From assembly GCA_029378245.1 (NCBI GenBank), contig JARKIF010000003.1:1736001-1800000 (forward strand): a DNA stretch of 64,000 nt, written 5' to 3'. The notes under the pieces were generated by a model that did no database searches, was not told the origin of the DNA, and saw only the letters and a program-made list of their open reading frames with translations. The position numbers were made by a program, and so were the translations under genes. Position 1 is the stretch's first letter, and each line of letters starts with the position of its first letter. The stretch is from Roridomyces roridus. Its lineage: Eukaryota > Basidiomycota > Agaricomycetes > Agaricales > Mycenaceae. Positions 1 through 12,851 of the stretch are shown piece by piece.

Positions 1-61
1 AGGTGCTTGGGAGGAACGATGCGGAGGAAGAAACGGATGATTAGGCAGTGATACAATACAT

Positions 62-1262
62 TTAATTCTCCTTGTGAATCTCTAGTCCTGGCGGAGCTCC
101 CAGCATCCGCTTGATCTCGTCATACATGAGGAATTGGGAGGAAACGAGTCCCGCGGTCATAATCATCCTGGGACCTAAGCCGGCGAAAAGACCTTTGAAG
201 CCTGCTTCCCCTGAACACCAAGTGTGAGTATGAATTGACACGTTTGGGGGGAAACTTACGAGCAAGAGCGGTGAGCCTGTAGACCATCGATCCGCTTGGA
301 CCGTGACCCTTGTTGATCTGGCTCAACAGTGTATCGGCGGCTAAACTTGCGGTTGAGAGACGGAGGGAAAAGTGGAAGGAGCACCAACGTGGCTTAGAAC
401 GGCTGCAGCGAAACCAGCTGTAATGCCGCTCCCCAGGGATATGGAAAAATGTGCGGCGCCGGATAGATTTTGCTTTGCTTCTTCTGACATGGAACGGAAG
501 ACGAGCTCATGGCAAAATTCGTTGACTGTAAATTGCCCAATGGCGTAGGGGATTTGTCTGTTGAGGTGAGTCTATGTAGCATAGTCATTGATGCATGCGT
601 ACTTGCAGAGAATGGGTATAAACCCAGCGTATAGCTCGCGCACGCCACCTTCCCGTGCCATCCTGGTGAATCCGGTGACGAGACCCGACGCATAGCCGCG
701 CTCGGAGACCAGACGGATACGCGTCGCCTCGAGTGGCGTGAGGAGAATATCTGCGAAAAACTCGGCAACGCTCGCAGCTCCAAGATATATGGCGGTTCGA
801 TATTTGACGGCGGTCTCTTGGTCCCCCGCGACTTGCACAAACGACTTTTTCCAATATTCATAGCCCGCGAACTTTGCTCCTCCTTGGGCGAGGTAGCCAA
901 CGGCGGTGGGGCCAAAACCAGTCAGGAGGGCTGCGGGGCCCTCCCTTGCTACGACGTAGCGCGTTCCGGATACGATACCGAGGCCCTTGTAATTGGGATC
1001 GACTTGGATACGGGTTTTGACGACGTCAATGGCTGGTGTTGGGATTAGCGACGATGTATGGTAAGTAAGGAAGAGCACGGGTCGCAGTTCTGAGGAGGGG
1101 CAATAGGGCAGGGGTGCGGAAGGGATGGGCCCGCGTTATACCCGTGCTCTTCCTTGAAATACTGTACTGACGAGTCATTGCGCCATGGCTTATAGTACAA
1201 CACAGGGCTCCAGCAGCGAAGAAGGACGAGTAATCTTGAAGGGAAAAGTTTGGGACTGACAT
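62..1262 (-). CDS. MIR1: Mitochondrial phosphate carrier, five exons
   Basis: Inner-membrane carrier importing inorganic phosphate into mitochondria for ATP synthesis. Exons read 1262-1172, 1032-603, 557-385, 340-260 and 210-62; all junctions are GT/AG and keep frame, giving about 307 residues, the usual length for this family. The first carrier repeat has the signature P-I-D-V-V-K-T-R near residue 30. The second repeat carries T-P-L-E-A-T-R-I-R, and the third A-A-D-T-L-L-S-Q in place of the common P-A-D form. The start was chosen because residues 1-30 match family N-termini; an upstream ATG at 1335 has no carrier-like sequence. The gene is divergent from the next gene, with 167 bp between the two start codons. 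Identification as the phosphate carrier rather than another SLC25 member rests on these repeat sequences and is firm. Confidence 0.93.
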
Positions 1263-1429
1263 GGCTCGGAGAGAAAGATACGCCGCATCGTGGCTTTAGC
1301 AATTCAACAACGGCGAGAACGGGCAGTGATGTCATTGATTGCTTAGATTAGATTACGAGGCCGCTGATCACGGTTCTTGCTGATCCAACGCTGATCACAC
1401 GCCTCTTGCTCTCAACTCCCACCCGAAAA

Positions 1430-2172
1430 ATGCCCTTCGTTCAGATCGTCCATTTTCCTGTCTCCCAGGCCACCGCCAACCAAGACTTGTTCAAGGCACC
1501 GCTCGAGGCGATCAAGGCCGCCGAGGGCCACACGAGGTACTGACTAACCGCGCTCGAAAGTTTGCGATCTTGAAAGATGTCCTAGCTCTTACTACGGCGT
1601 GCAGGTCGAAGACGCTGATCGCGCGTATTTCGTCTCTGGTATACTGCCTCCCACCGACGCGGTCTAATCTAAGCGCCCATCAGTCTGGGAATCCTACGAG
1701 CACCACCAGAAACTCGTCAACGACCCGAGCTACAGCACCCTCGTCGAAGGCCTCCGCGCCGCCTCGATCGACTCCAATTATGAGAGGCACCAAATCAAGA
1801 TCTCTGGAGACGTTCTCAAGGCGTTGTCTGCGCCCGCGGTCGAGGTCGTCCTGTTCACGCTGCAGCCGGGCGGATCGGCGGAAAAGTATGAGGCACTGAT
1901 GGGCGACCTCGCGAAAGGCCTCGACAAGGCTGACGGTGAACACCCGCCCTGTGCATGGGCCCAGACGGTAGAGGACAAGACCAAGTACCAGCTCATCGTT
2001 GGTTGGGACACCGTCGAGGTGCGTATTACTCGCGGTTTTTTGGTCTTTGTCTGACACCATTCAGGCGCACTGGGAGGCAGTCAAGGAGGGAACAGAGCTG
2101 CACAGGATCGTCGGCGCGATCAAAGAGCATGCCAGTCTCGTAATCGGCCACACCCTCATCCGAAAACTCTGA
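1430..2172 (+). CDS. Small dimeric alpha/beta-barrel (ABM-like) protein
   Basis: Exons 1430-1536, 1586-1638, 1684-2018 and 2065-2172 join in frame to about 200 residues. The chain looks like two ferredoxin-like halves. Each half has a hydrophobic strand followed by helices and a W-containing strand (V-W-E-S-Y-E-H-H near residue 50; V-G-W-D-T-V-E near 165), as in antibiotic-biosynthesis-monooxygenase-like and stress-responsive A/B-barrel proteins. I see no signal peptide, membrane segment or clear catalytic residue. Enzymatic activity cannot be claimed from the sequence; many proteins of this fold are small stress or cofactor-free oxygenase proteins. It shares a short promoter with the divergent phosphate carrier. 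Fold assignment is moderately sure; function unknown. Confidence 0.7.
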
Positions 2173-2223
2173 TTAAAGGATTTGCCAAATTTTGTGAATT
2201 AAGCCTGTATGTGTACTATTGAA

Positions 2224-3824
2224 TCATCGTTTCCAACTCGCCGCCCGTTTTGTCATGTAAATGCAACTAAATGTCTTGACCTGCGCTCGAATCCATGGAA
2301 TAAGATTCGCTTCAATCAACGGGCATCCATCCGCCACTATTGTCTCGACTCGCGCAGTGGAGCCCATACCCTCCTCTCCAGCATTCCTTGACTTGAGTAA
2401 CGCCACGATCGGCCCCGTCTTCATCTCTGGGCAATGCGAGACGTCCAAATGTGTCAAGGACGGGCAGAGCGAGCGGGATGAAGCTAGAGCCTCGACGACA
2501 CCGTTGGTCCCTTGGAGGCGTACAAGTTCGAGTGTCTGAAGAGCGGTGCTGATCTCGACGAGTCGAAGCACATCTGTGGAAGAAACAGAACAACAATTGA
2601 TGCTGAGATGCAGCAAGTTGGGTTGTTTCTCGATCAATGGGGCCAATGCCACCGCCCTGAGGGTAGACAAACGGAGCGTTTCCAGGCCGGGGATCGTAAC
2701 AAGTTCGAAGAAGCGGATTGCCCATGGACTTTTAGCGAGGTGGCAGTGTGTGGAGATTGGATAGTGTGAGTGGTGTCGGAGATGGTAAGAGCACGGAGCT
2801 CTCCAACTCGAGTATGAGTTGCTCGAGCATTGGGTTTGATTCCAAGACCAATGCCACCTGTTCGAAATTGGGTGGCGTACAAGGATTACGAATCTCCAAA
2901 GAGGTCAAGCTGCCATGGTTGGAAGCAAGTTTATCCCATGAAAATTGGGAGCCGTCGAGTAAGAGGCGCTGTAATCCGGGATGTACGAGTAGGGCATCGC
3001 AATCAAGCGCCGGAAGGGTGACCTGAAGTTCCTCGAGCCCTGGTAAACGGTCGTGTTTCTCCCACAGATATTGGGCACTGTCGTAGTGATCTAGTTTGCA
3101 ACTCCGCACGCAGCCCCAAACCAATCCGTCTAGGCTCACAGTGGAGGGAAGTGAGCTCCGAAATGAAAGCTGACGAATCCTGCCCTTGGAACGTTCAATC
3201 CACCGCTGTGCATGACGCGCAGGGTGACGATTGGTCAGGACGAGAGTCGACCACAGATTCGGCGTGTTCAACGCAATATTGTGCCAATGCTTGGATACGC
3301 GCCACAATGTAAGGACACGCGTCCAGTCAGACGAGCACACCATTTCAAAGATGGCAGTGATGATTTCGACGGGCAGTTGGCCAAAGTGGTGGATGCTTGC
3401 CCGCCGTCGGGCTCGCACGTCGGCTTTGACCTCCTCCAGCTTTGTGCGACGCATGCTATCAGCCGCGTCGAGACGGCCGAGAGCAAGGTCTGCCATCTTT
3501 TCGGCCTCGTCGAGCTTGCCAGCTCGCAGAAACAGCCGGGAAGCGCGTGCGTAGCCCTGCCAGTGTGCAGGAACGAGCTTGATGACATTGTGGACGTCTT
3601 TGAGGGCGCTCTTGAGCTTTCCCTGTCGTTCGTACACGGCTGCACGACAATCGTAGACGGTATGTTCGCGGTCACCACCAGCGAGGATTGCCTGGCGGAC
3701 TGTCAGCATTGTAGTGGATGAAAGAAATCTGGGAGCATACTCGGTTTAAATGTGCTAGACAGTCGTCGAGTCGGGACGCTTTGAGGTCGAGTTTGGCTTT
3801 CTGGAGATGGTCGTTCCAGGTCAT
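2224..3824 (-). CDS. TPR / F-box / leucine-rich-repeat protein (Pof3/Dia2-like)
   Basis: Probable substrate receptor of an SCF ubiquitin ligase. Order of domains: N-terminal TPR-like helices (residues about 1-110), an F-box (L-P-V-E-I-I-T-A-I-F-E-M, then W-R-V-S-K-H-W, followed by T-P-N-L-W-S), then leucine-rich repeats to the end. The TPR + F-box + LRR order is that of fission yeast Pof3 and budding yeast Dia2, which act in replication and chromosome stability; orthology is inference. One intron interrupts the TPR region, with donor near 3742 and acceptor near 3680. Translation from the ATG at 3824 fits family starts; an in-frame ATG at 4001 is an alternative. Frames change at about 2742-2744: one surplus base splits an LRR that otherwise reads L-S-N-L-H-T-L then H-L-A-K-S-P-W. 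This may be sequence error or a real break. Confidence 0.8.
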
Positions 3825-4051
3825 CGTGGACGCGTTCTTTGTCTTTGTGTGCTTCGGCGCGCCCGGCATCGTAGCCACTCCCATCCTCTCAAGGGCGTAG
3901 GTAGCCTCCGTTCGTCGTGGCATCGTGGACGCCGTCGATTCGATTGACAGAATTCGAGCCATTTGTTGCCGTTCCAGAAGTTTCTGCGACGATCCATACA
4001 TAACTCACAGCTTTCACCTTTCACCAACCCACAACAACCGCCATCTAACTC

Positions 4052-5744
4052 ATGCCCTTGAACTACGCAAAGTGGGACCAGCTTGAGGTAGGGCTCCAGT
4101 TCATAGTCTTTGATTTACTCTCATCATCGTCCGCCATAGCTCTCCGACGACTCGGACATTGAGGGCCACCCCAATGTCGACCACAAGTCGCTAGTCCGGT
4201 CGGTCATCTCAAAGAGAAAAACATGATTCATGCTCATCTACCCAGTTGGAAGCAACGCGATATCCATGAGAAGCGCGAGCAGCGAAAGTTCAAAATCCAG
4301 ACGCTCCGCGCCAACATCGACTGCAACAACTGTCCTGTTACCCCGAATCCACGCTATCCAGGCTGCCCTCACGTCTTCCGATCTCGACAAACCCCGCACC
4401 GTGTACTTTAACTCTCTTGTCGAGCAGCTCGACAAGAATCCGTCGAAAGACTTGCCCGTCCGGAAACGACCCCAACAACCGCGAGCACACATATGACTTT
4501 ATGATTCTTTCTCTGCTCCAGCAGGTCGGGCAGACTGCTCGTGTGACTGTCAAGGAGCAAGGCGTCTCGGATGACCAGCGAGAAGACAAGCTGGGTCAGC
4601 TGCTTGTCGATGGAATCGCTGAGCACGCCGTCAAACTCAAAGAAACGATCGATCAGGACTGAGGCCACGCTGGAGGAGGAGTTGCAGGAACAGAAGAAAC
4701 ACATTACTAGCGATGATATGCGCGATGGATTCGCTAACAAGGTGCGAAGATTTATTCTTTGTTGTTTGGTATCGACTCACGAACTTCTCATAGTATGTCC
4801 CTCCGAAACCTGAACCCGCCCCCCTCCCGATAGCCGCCAAACTTGACAAGCCCAGCAAACCCAAGACCAAGACGACTACGACGGAGATCGAGGTCATCAA
4901 TGCTCCCAAAGAGCAACCGGCAGAGGATGCGGAGACGGAGGAAGATGACCTAGACGACGATATCGCCAACCTCACTCCCTCCCTCGAGGCGTTTTCCCGA
5001 ATCCCGTTGAAGGCTTTCGAGCAATCGTTCCACTATATCCAGCAGCATCGGGAGGTTGTTGTAGCAGGAGCATCAGACTCCCTTTTGGGGGCTGCATTCA
5101 AGGCGCAGTACGGCAATAAGCCGAAGTACGCCAAGCAATGTGTCCATCAGAGTCTCCTTCTCCAGTACGGCGACAAGCTGGGGGTAGACGGGTTGGGTAT
5201 CTTCTTCAAGAAGTGAGGCATTACTTTTCTTCCAGAAATTCGTGTTGAAAAGTTGATTTCCAGGATGATCGCTGGTGACAAACGCGCCGAGATGGTATTC
5301 ATGGACGACGTAGAAAAGACGTACGCACATCTCGCCCATCGCGTCAAGCTTTCGCAAGAGGAAGCCAAGAAGGGTGGGCGTGAGACGATCATGCTTGCGT
5401 CTGAGAACGAGGGCGATATCACGTTCAACGTTCCAAGTGGCCCGCCACCAGAGGAGCTCGTTCTCGGCGAGGGCATGGAGGGCATGGATATTGACGAGGT
5501 GCGCAAAGCGTTGCAGCTGAGGTGGGAAATCTTCCAGGGGCTGCCGGAGAATCTGCAAAAGGCGTTGCAGACGGAGGAGTTGACCGAGGTGAACAAGGTG
5601 CTCGGGGACATGGAGGTTCCAGAGGCAGAGGAGGTGTTGGAGAGACTGGACATGGCAGGCATCATCCCGTTCTCGGAGAGCGGTGTGCGCGATGAGACGC
5701 AGGCTGGGAGGGCTGCTGCGGGTCTGCCCCCAGACACGAATTAA
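4052..5744 (+). CDS. CDC37: Hsp90 co-chaperone Cdc37
   Basis: Loads protein kinases onto Hsp90 in the cytosol. The N-terminus M-P-L-N-Y-A-K-W-D-Q-L-E followed by L-S-D-D-S-D-I-E is the family hallmark, including the serine of the conserved CK2 site. The middle holds the H-Y-I-Q-Q-H-R region and the Hsp90-binding part, and the C-terminus ends in a helical domain near 5440-5700. Introns lie near 4088-4139, 4202-4246, 4741-4793 and 5215-5264. Three apparent single-base insertions break the second exon: around 4331, in TT at 4452-4453 and in GG at 4656-4657. Removing a base at each restores continuous family sequence. CDC37 is essential in yeasts, so these are more likely sequence errors than a pseudogene. 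Confidence 0.93.
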
Positions 5745-6083
5745 ATCTAATTGGACGAATTTATGTACTCATGTATAGCATTGCTTTCTTGGATGTCGAC
5801 GAATTGAAATGTACTTGCTCTCTGTCACCAAAACACGCCCGTGTTACCGACAGTCTCCATATACGATTCTCATTCTGATCAGCACTGGCGAATCAGGCGC
5901 GGTGCAGGTTACGTAACAAACACGACCTTGTTTCCTGACCGCGACCTTGTTTCCTGACCGTGACCTTGTTGGCGAACGCGACCTTGTACCCAAACTTGAC
6001 CCCCCTTATATTTCTCTCTTCTCTGGTTTCCATGGCCAACGCATATAAGACCGTCCAAGGCTCGGTGCCATACTGTCGCAAAA
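5745..6083. promoter_or_regulatory. Intergenic region between CDC37 and the next gene, with minisatellite
   Basis: About 340 bp between tandem genes. It holds the CDC37 3' flank, a perfect TTACGTAA palindrome at 5909-5916 (a bZIP-type core), and a four-unit 19-bp repeat at 5921-5996. A regulatory role for the downstream gene at 6084 is inference. Confidence 0.5.
5921..5996. repeat. Four-unit 19-bp minisatellite
   Basis: Units start at about 5921, 5940, 5959 and 5978 and share the core CGACCTTGT or TGACCTTGT. Units 1 and 2 are nearly identical, both continuing TTCCTGAC; units 3 and 4 diverge in their 3' halves. The array lies 90-160 bases before the ATG at 6084. Confidence 0.8.
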
Positions 6084-6919
6084 ATGGGCAACACTCTCGT
6101 TAAATCGCCGCAAGAACTCGCCCTCGACACTCTACGCAGCACAGAAAAGCAACGCCAGCTCATTCTCCAGACTGTTCCCTCACCACCTCCCCCAGGGTAC
6201 CCTTTCATTTTTCGTCGGTTTCCGCTAACGCATGGTCCAGATATGTCCGTGTTCACTTCTACTCCCACCTTTATAAAGTCTACGACAAATCTCCTCCCGA
6301 CATGACCGAGGACCTTCCTCTGTGCCGCCTCGGGGGTCTGGATCTGAACCTGGTCAAGCGATGCTGGGGTCTAGAAACTTGCTTGGTGAATATTGGTTTC
6401 GGTTATTCTTGCAATTGCTCAACTCTGTCCAGCCAATCGATCCTCTCCGCTGGAAACCGTTTGAACCCAGACACCCAAACTATATCTCCCCCGTCGCCCT
6501 CCAAGTCCTCTCTTGTGGGCAAGACGGCATCAAGTTCATTGGTATGTCGCCCACAGTGGACCCACAACTCTCCTTTCACCTCTGCAACAGAACCCACCGT
6601 CTCCCAACAAACCGTGGTGCAACGACAAATGCGCCAAGTCCTCTATGATGCGGCATCCCTCATCTACCTAACCATTCGCCGCGTCTTCGAGATACTCATG
6701 GAGTGTCTCGAAACCGACACACCTCTACCCGCAACATGTCGACGTCTGCATCGCAAGGCGTCCCGAATACCAGCAGCGTGGACATGCGACGAACTCCTCA
6801 ATATCTTCATTCTATTCCTCTGGATAATTTTCGCCGTCGCAATTTTCGGAGGTTACGTCCAACTCGCACCGAGGGAGCGTGCACGAAATTGGGTGTACAC
6901 GGGCTCCTTCTCTCTGTAA
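6084..6919 (+). CDS. Hypothetical single-pass membrane protein
   Basis: No family recognised. The best model joins exon 1 (to about 6197), an exon of roughly 6240-6321, then 6375 to about 6541, and a last exon from about 6591. Each join is in frame. The intron at 6322-6374 has a weak GTGCCG donor but a good CTGAAC branch site. The protein, about 200 residues, starts M-G-N-T-L-V-K-S-P (a possible N-myristoylation start), has a Pro run near residue 35 and an aromatic-rich middle (G-E-Y-W-F-R-L-F-L-Q-L-L). It ends with one strongly hydrophobic segment, L-N-I-F-I-L-F-L-W-I-I-F-A-V-A-I-F, some 25 residues before the C-terminus. The arrangement suggests a tail-anchored or single-span protein. An alternative reading in one continuous frame from 6302 gives low-complexity sequence and is less convincing. 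Confidence 0.55.
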
Positions 6920-7066
6920 CATCTTGTACATTATGCTCTATGCCCTATGCCTCTCCTCTCTCTCTGTTGTTGTACCCTTACACATGTACTTACTACCTAT
7001 GCTCTCCTTCCAATGTATGCTCCCGACTTTTCTGCATTTTCTGCTTCCGCCTGATTGACGGCCCGG

Positions 7067-7076
7067 GGCACGTGCC
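7067..7076. promoter_or_regulatory. Perfect 10-bp E-box palindrome
   Basis: GGCACGTGCC at 7067-7076 lies 27 bases before the ATG at 7103. It is the core site of bHLH factors such as Cbf1/Pho4 types. Function in this fungus is inference. Confidence 0.4.
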
Positions 7077-7102
7077 ACTGACCAGACTTTTATTCTGACA
7101 TT

Positions 7103-8060
7103 ATGCCTCTCGACGGGCATTCCTACCTCGTCGCGCAGGGCTGGACAGGAAGCGGCACGGGTCTCCGCCAAGGCGCCATTAGTCCGCCCCATCGCCATCT
7201 CGCAAAAGAAAACTCTCGCCGGTGTAGGCAAGGACCGCGATGAGGCCTTCCCGTTCTGGGACCAGTGCGTCCTTTGCTGCTGCAACTCCAAAGATTCTCA
7301 TACAAATCCCTACTCAGCCTCTTCTCTGCCGCTTCAAAGTCTATACAAATTAAAATATCCAACGACAGTGTCAGTCCTCCAAATGCACCGTGCCAATTCT
7401 CGCAGCCATTCATTCAGCTCTGCAGGATGACAGTGACTCTGAAGAGCCTGTCGAGGCAGCCATATCCTTGAAACGAACCACAACAGGCATTCTATCCAAC
7501 CGCCGCCCCGTCACTGGTCCGTCTGCAGAGAGTAGTGGAACTACTACCCCCAATTCGGATGATGTCCCAAAACTGAGTCTCCTGGCTACTGCCAAGCGCG
7601 ACGCCGCGAGACGGATGCTCTACGCCCAATTTTTCCGGGGACCTGTAATTGGACCTGACGCTCCTGCGCCTGCTGCTACCCATAAACCTACTTCCGTCTG
7701 ACGCGTCTGCATCTGAGGAGCCCCGAGAGAAGAAGCGTCGAAAGCTTGGGGCTGAAAAGGACGAGGACAAGGCGGCGCGACGTGAGCGGAAGAGGTTGAA
7801 GAGAGAGAAGAAGGAGTTGAAGGAAGTTGAAGCGAGCGGAGAAGAAGAGGAGGAAGGAGGAGAAAGGGGAGGAAAGCTCTGTACCTCTGGTCTCGGAGAA
7901 GGACGAAGAGGACGATGAAGAGACGGTCAAGGAGAAGAAACAGAAACCGAAGTCGGAGGAGCAGGACAACTCGAAACGGAAACGGAAGCGGGACGAGGAG
8001 GGGTCGGAGGAGAAACGCAGACGAAAGCGAAAAGCAACAGAATTGAATAATCCTGGCTAA
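7103..8060 (+). CDS. TMA23: G-patch nucleolar protein, TMA23-like
   Basis: Likely a nucleolar ribosome-biogenesis factor. The N-terminus S-Y-L-V-A-Q-G-W-T-G-S-G-T-G-L-R-Q-G-A-I is a G-patch of the Tma23 kind. It is followed by R-P-I-A-I-S-Q-K-K-T-L-A-G-V-G-K-D-R-D-E-A-F-P-F-W, a block shared by fungal homologues. The middle is Ser/Thr-rich and the last third is Lys/Arg/Glu-rich with nuclear-localisation character. One intron follows the F-W-D block near 7262. The frame is broken by apparent extra bases in CC at 7184-7185, TT at 7692-7693, and once more near 7830. With those corrected, the basic tail runs uninterrupted to 8060. Symbol is given by similarity of the N-terminal block; the low-complexity tail carries no family information. 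Confidence 0.75.
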
Positions 8061-8188
8061 TTACATGGGGTACAGACTACCAGTAGTTTGTGATGCACAA
8101 CGCTGATATAAATGCAAAAAGAGAGAATACAAGTTGGGCTACTGGGATCGCGACACGAAAGCAAGACGGAAAAAAGACCTTATTCTAC

Positions 8189-9914
8189 TCAGGCACGAGC
8201 ACTCCTCCAAGCGCTCTGCATGGCAATCCGTCGCGCCTGTCACAGACATGAGAGCCTAGCAAGATGGGAGAGAGCGAAACGAACCTGGTCCAGAGAAATA
8301 GAGTCTTCCCTCAGCTCGACCTTCTGCCTGCCATCCTCCTCTTCTTCTTCATCATCAAACATACCCCCGCGCGCGCCTCCGTTGCGGATTCCACCAAAGG
8401 CAGCCTTACCGCCCGCAAGCGAGAAGGGAGTAGATGCGACAGCAGTACCAAACACACTGGCATTGGCCGGTCCCCCGAAACTCGCGAAATCAGTCACTAC
8501 CTTGCGTGGCGGTGAGCCGGGACTACCGAGCTTCGGGTGAAGTCGAGGCAGCAGGCTTGGTGGGAGATCGAGGAGGGGTGGCGGGCGTGAAAGGATAGGA
8601 ATAGGCCGACGCGCCATAGCTGCTGCTGCGAGAAGCCGCCGAGCGAGACTCGAGGTATTTATCAGTGAAGCGCGTCCCGTTGACCTACAAGGTACATCAA
8701 AATAGCCAGGAAGAGAGTCGGTGGACGTACCCGTTTGAGTTCAGGTCGGGCAGCTGCCAATGAGGCCGCCTGGGTATAGACTTGGACATTATGCCGCGAT
8801 TCCTCTGAATCTTTGTAAATGCTCTCGATGACCACCTTCTTTGTGCTTTCGTTTCGCAAGAGCAACTTTTCGTGCAATTCCCGCGCCACATCGTCGACGC
8901 TCTCGTTGTTGCCAAGTATCCTCTGGGCGACGGCATGGCCTACTTCTCGGACGAGACGGTCCATATCGAGGTTCTCGAGAACACTGCCGACGATGGCATG
9001 GGCAAGGAGATCAGCAGTCGTGAGGGGTAGCATGAGCCCCGACGTGATATTAGTTATGGCTCGATAAAAGTCGGTTCGCGTACTAGGTACGATTTTCAGA
9101 TGAGAAAAAAGGAGATTAGTGATTCCGGAGCTCACCGAGTACCCGCTCAATGCAGGTTCACATGCGACAAAGAACTGAAATCGATGAGTGCTGATTAGCA
9201 GCATGTCACAGAAACTAACCAATGTTATGCCGCGACTGGCCATAACCCTTGCCAATTGGAGAGGATCGTTATTATCGGGCGAGCCATCATCGAACCCTTT
9301 CAAAAGTGTGAGCTTCAGAAACGTTGAAAGGTAATCACGCACCATCGCCATATTCACCGATGCCATGAGGAGGCGCATCGGCAATGAGCACCACCATTTT
9401 GCTCGCCTCCTCTCGCCAGTCCATATTCAGCGCCTCGAACATGGCGGCAGTCACGGCCTCCGGACCATCCCCACCACCCGACGCATACAAACCTGAGAGG
9501 TCCTTCTGAACCTTGGCGATATCCGACGAGAATCCAAAATTCTTGGTGATATATGTGTGATCCTGCGGAGGATGGTCCCTGAAAGCGACCAGCCCCACAC
9601 GCAAGTCTTCCCTGCTCTGCAGCTTGCCCGACTCAAAAATGTGCGCGCAAATCTGCTCGATGTTCTTGGTCGCGGAGGAGATGTAGCTGCCTTGGCTTCC
9701 GGTGCAGTCTTGGATGAATACGAGGTCGCTGGCGTGAGTAATCAGCACTGGGCTGCGCACGCCGCCGCCGAAAAGTGGGATGTAAGGTAACAACTCACAG
9801 CATCTTCCGTCCATCGCCTACACCGCCCATTTGACCATTATAGCCCATCTGGGGCTGGTCACCGTTGGTGGGGACAGTCGAGGAAGCATCGTAATCCATG
9901 TCTGCATCATCCAT
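8189..9914 (-). CDS. von Willebrand factor A domain protein
   Basis: The first exon begins M-D-D-A-D-M-D-Y-D. After an intron the VWA domain follows. Its strand D-L-V-F-I-Q-D-C-T-G-S-Q-G carries the MIDAS D-x-T/S-x-S type metal site (here D-C-T-G-S). A second conserved stretch is K-M-V-V-L-I-A-D-A-P-P-H-G-I-G-E-Y-G-D-G. After the VWA domain is a conserved helical region (R-E-V-G-H-A-V-A-Q-R-I-L-G-N-N-E-S-V-D-D-V-A-R), then a Ser/Pro-rich linker and an acidic tail ending R-R-I-A-M-Q-S-A-W-R-S. The last intron is near 8223-8278. A +1 shift around 8550 changes frame inside the linker. Proteins of this layout are common in Agaricomycetes, but I know no established function; the VWA resembles the type in Dictyostelium VwkA, but no kinase domain is present. 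Confidence 0.8.
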
Positions 9915-10152
9915 AGTGTCTTACGAGGTTTTGGCTGCGGAGAGTTAACGAAAACGGAGAGTGGTGTTGGCGGAAAGGTCAGGAAACGATAGGAAAATGC
10001 GTACAGCTCGTGGCAGAGATTCAAAAAGTGACTGGTCTGTGCAAAGCACGAGTCTTCCCGAATTAGGAAGTGACGCAAATCCCATGCTCCCCGTGCGATT
10101 GTTTGGCCATTGTTCTCCTCTCCTTCCAACGTCGTTAATATTGCAAATATTT

Positions 10153-12731
<2,579 letters not shown>

Positions 12732-12851
12732 TTAAAAGACGAATTCTAGGCAGCACGCGTCGTCGCGAGCGTCGGTGCAGAGACACGCGGCGGGGTTGTT
12801 CGGCACGAGAGGGGCAACACAGCCACCTGATCTATTCCCTGTCTTCCGTCA

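Noticed and set aside
394..1335. Long open frames antisense and out of frame to the phosphate carrier
   Set aside because: They are shadows of the carrier exons; spliced carrier exons give complete family sequence.
6302..6919. Single-exon reading of the gene at 6084-6919 from the ATG at 6302
   Set aside because: It gives Ser/Thr-rich low-complexity sequence between 6375 and 6590, while the spliced model yields coherent protein-like sequence and valid intron signals.
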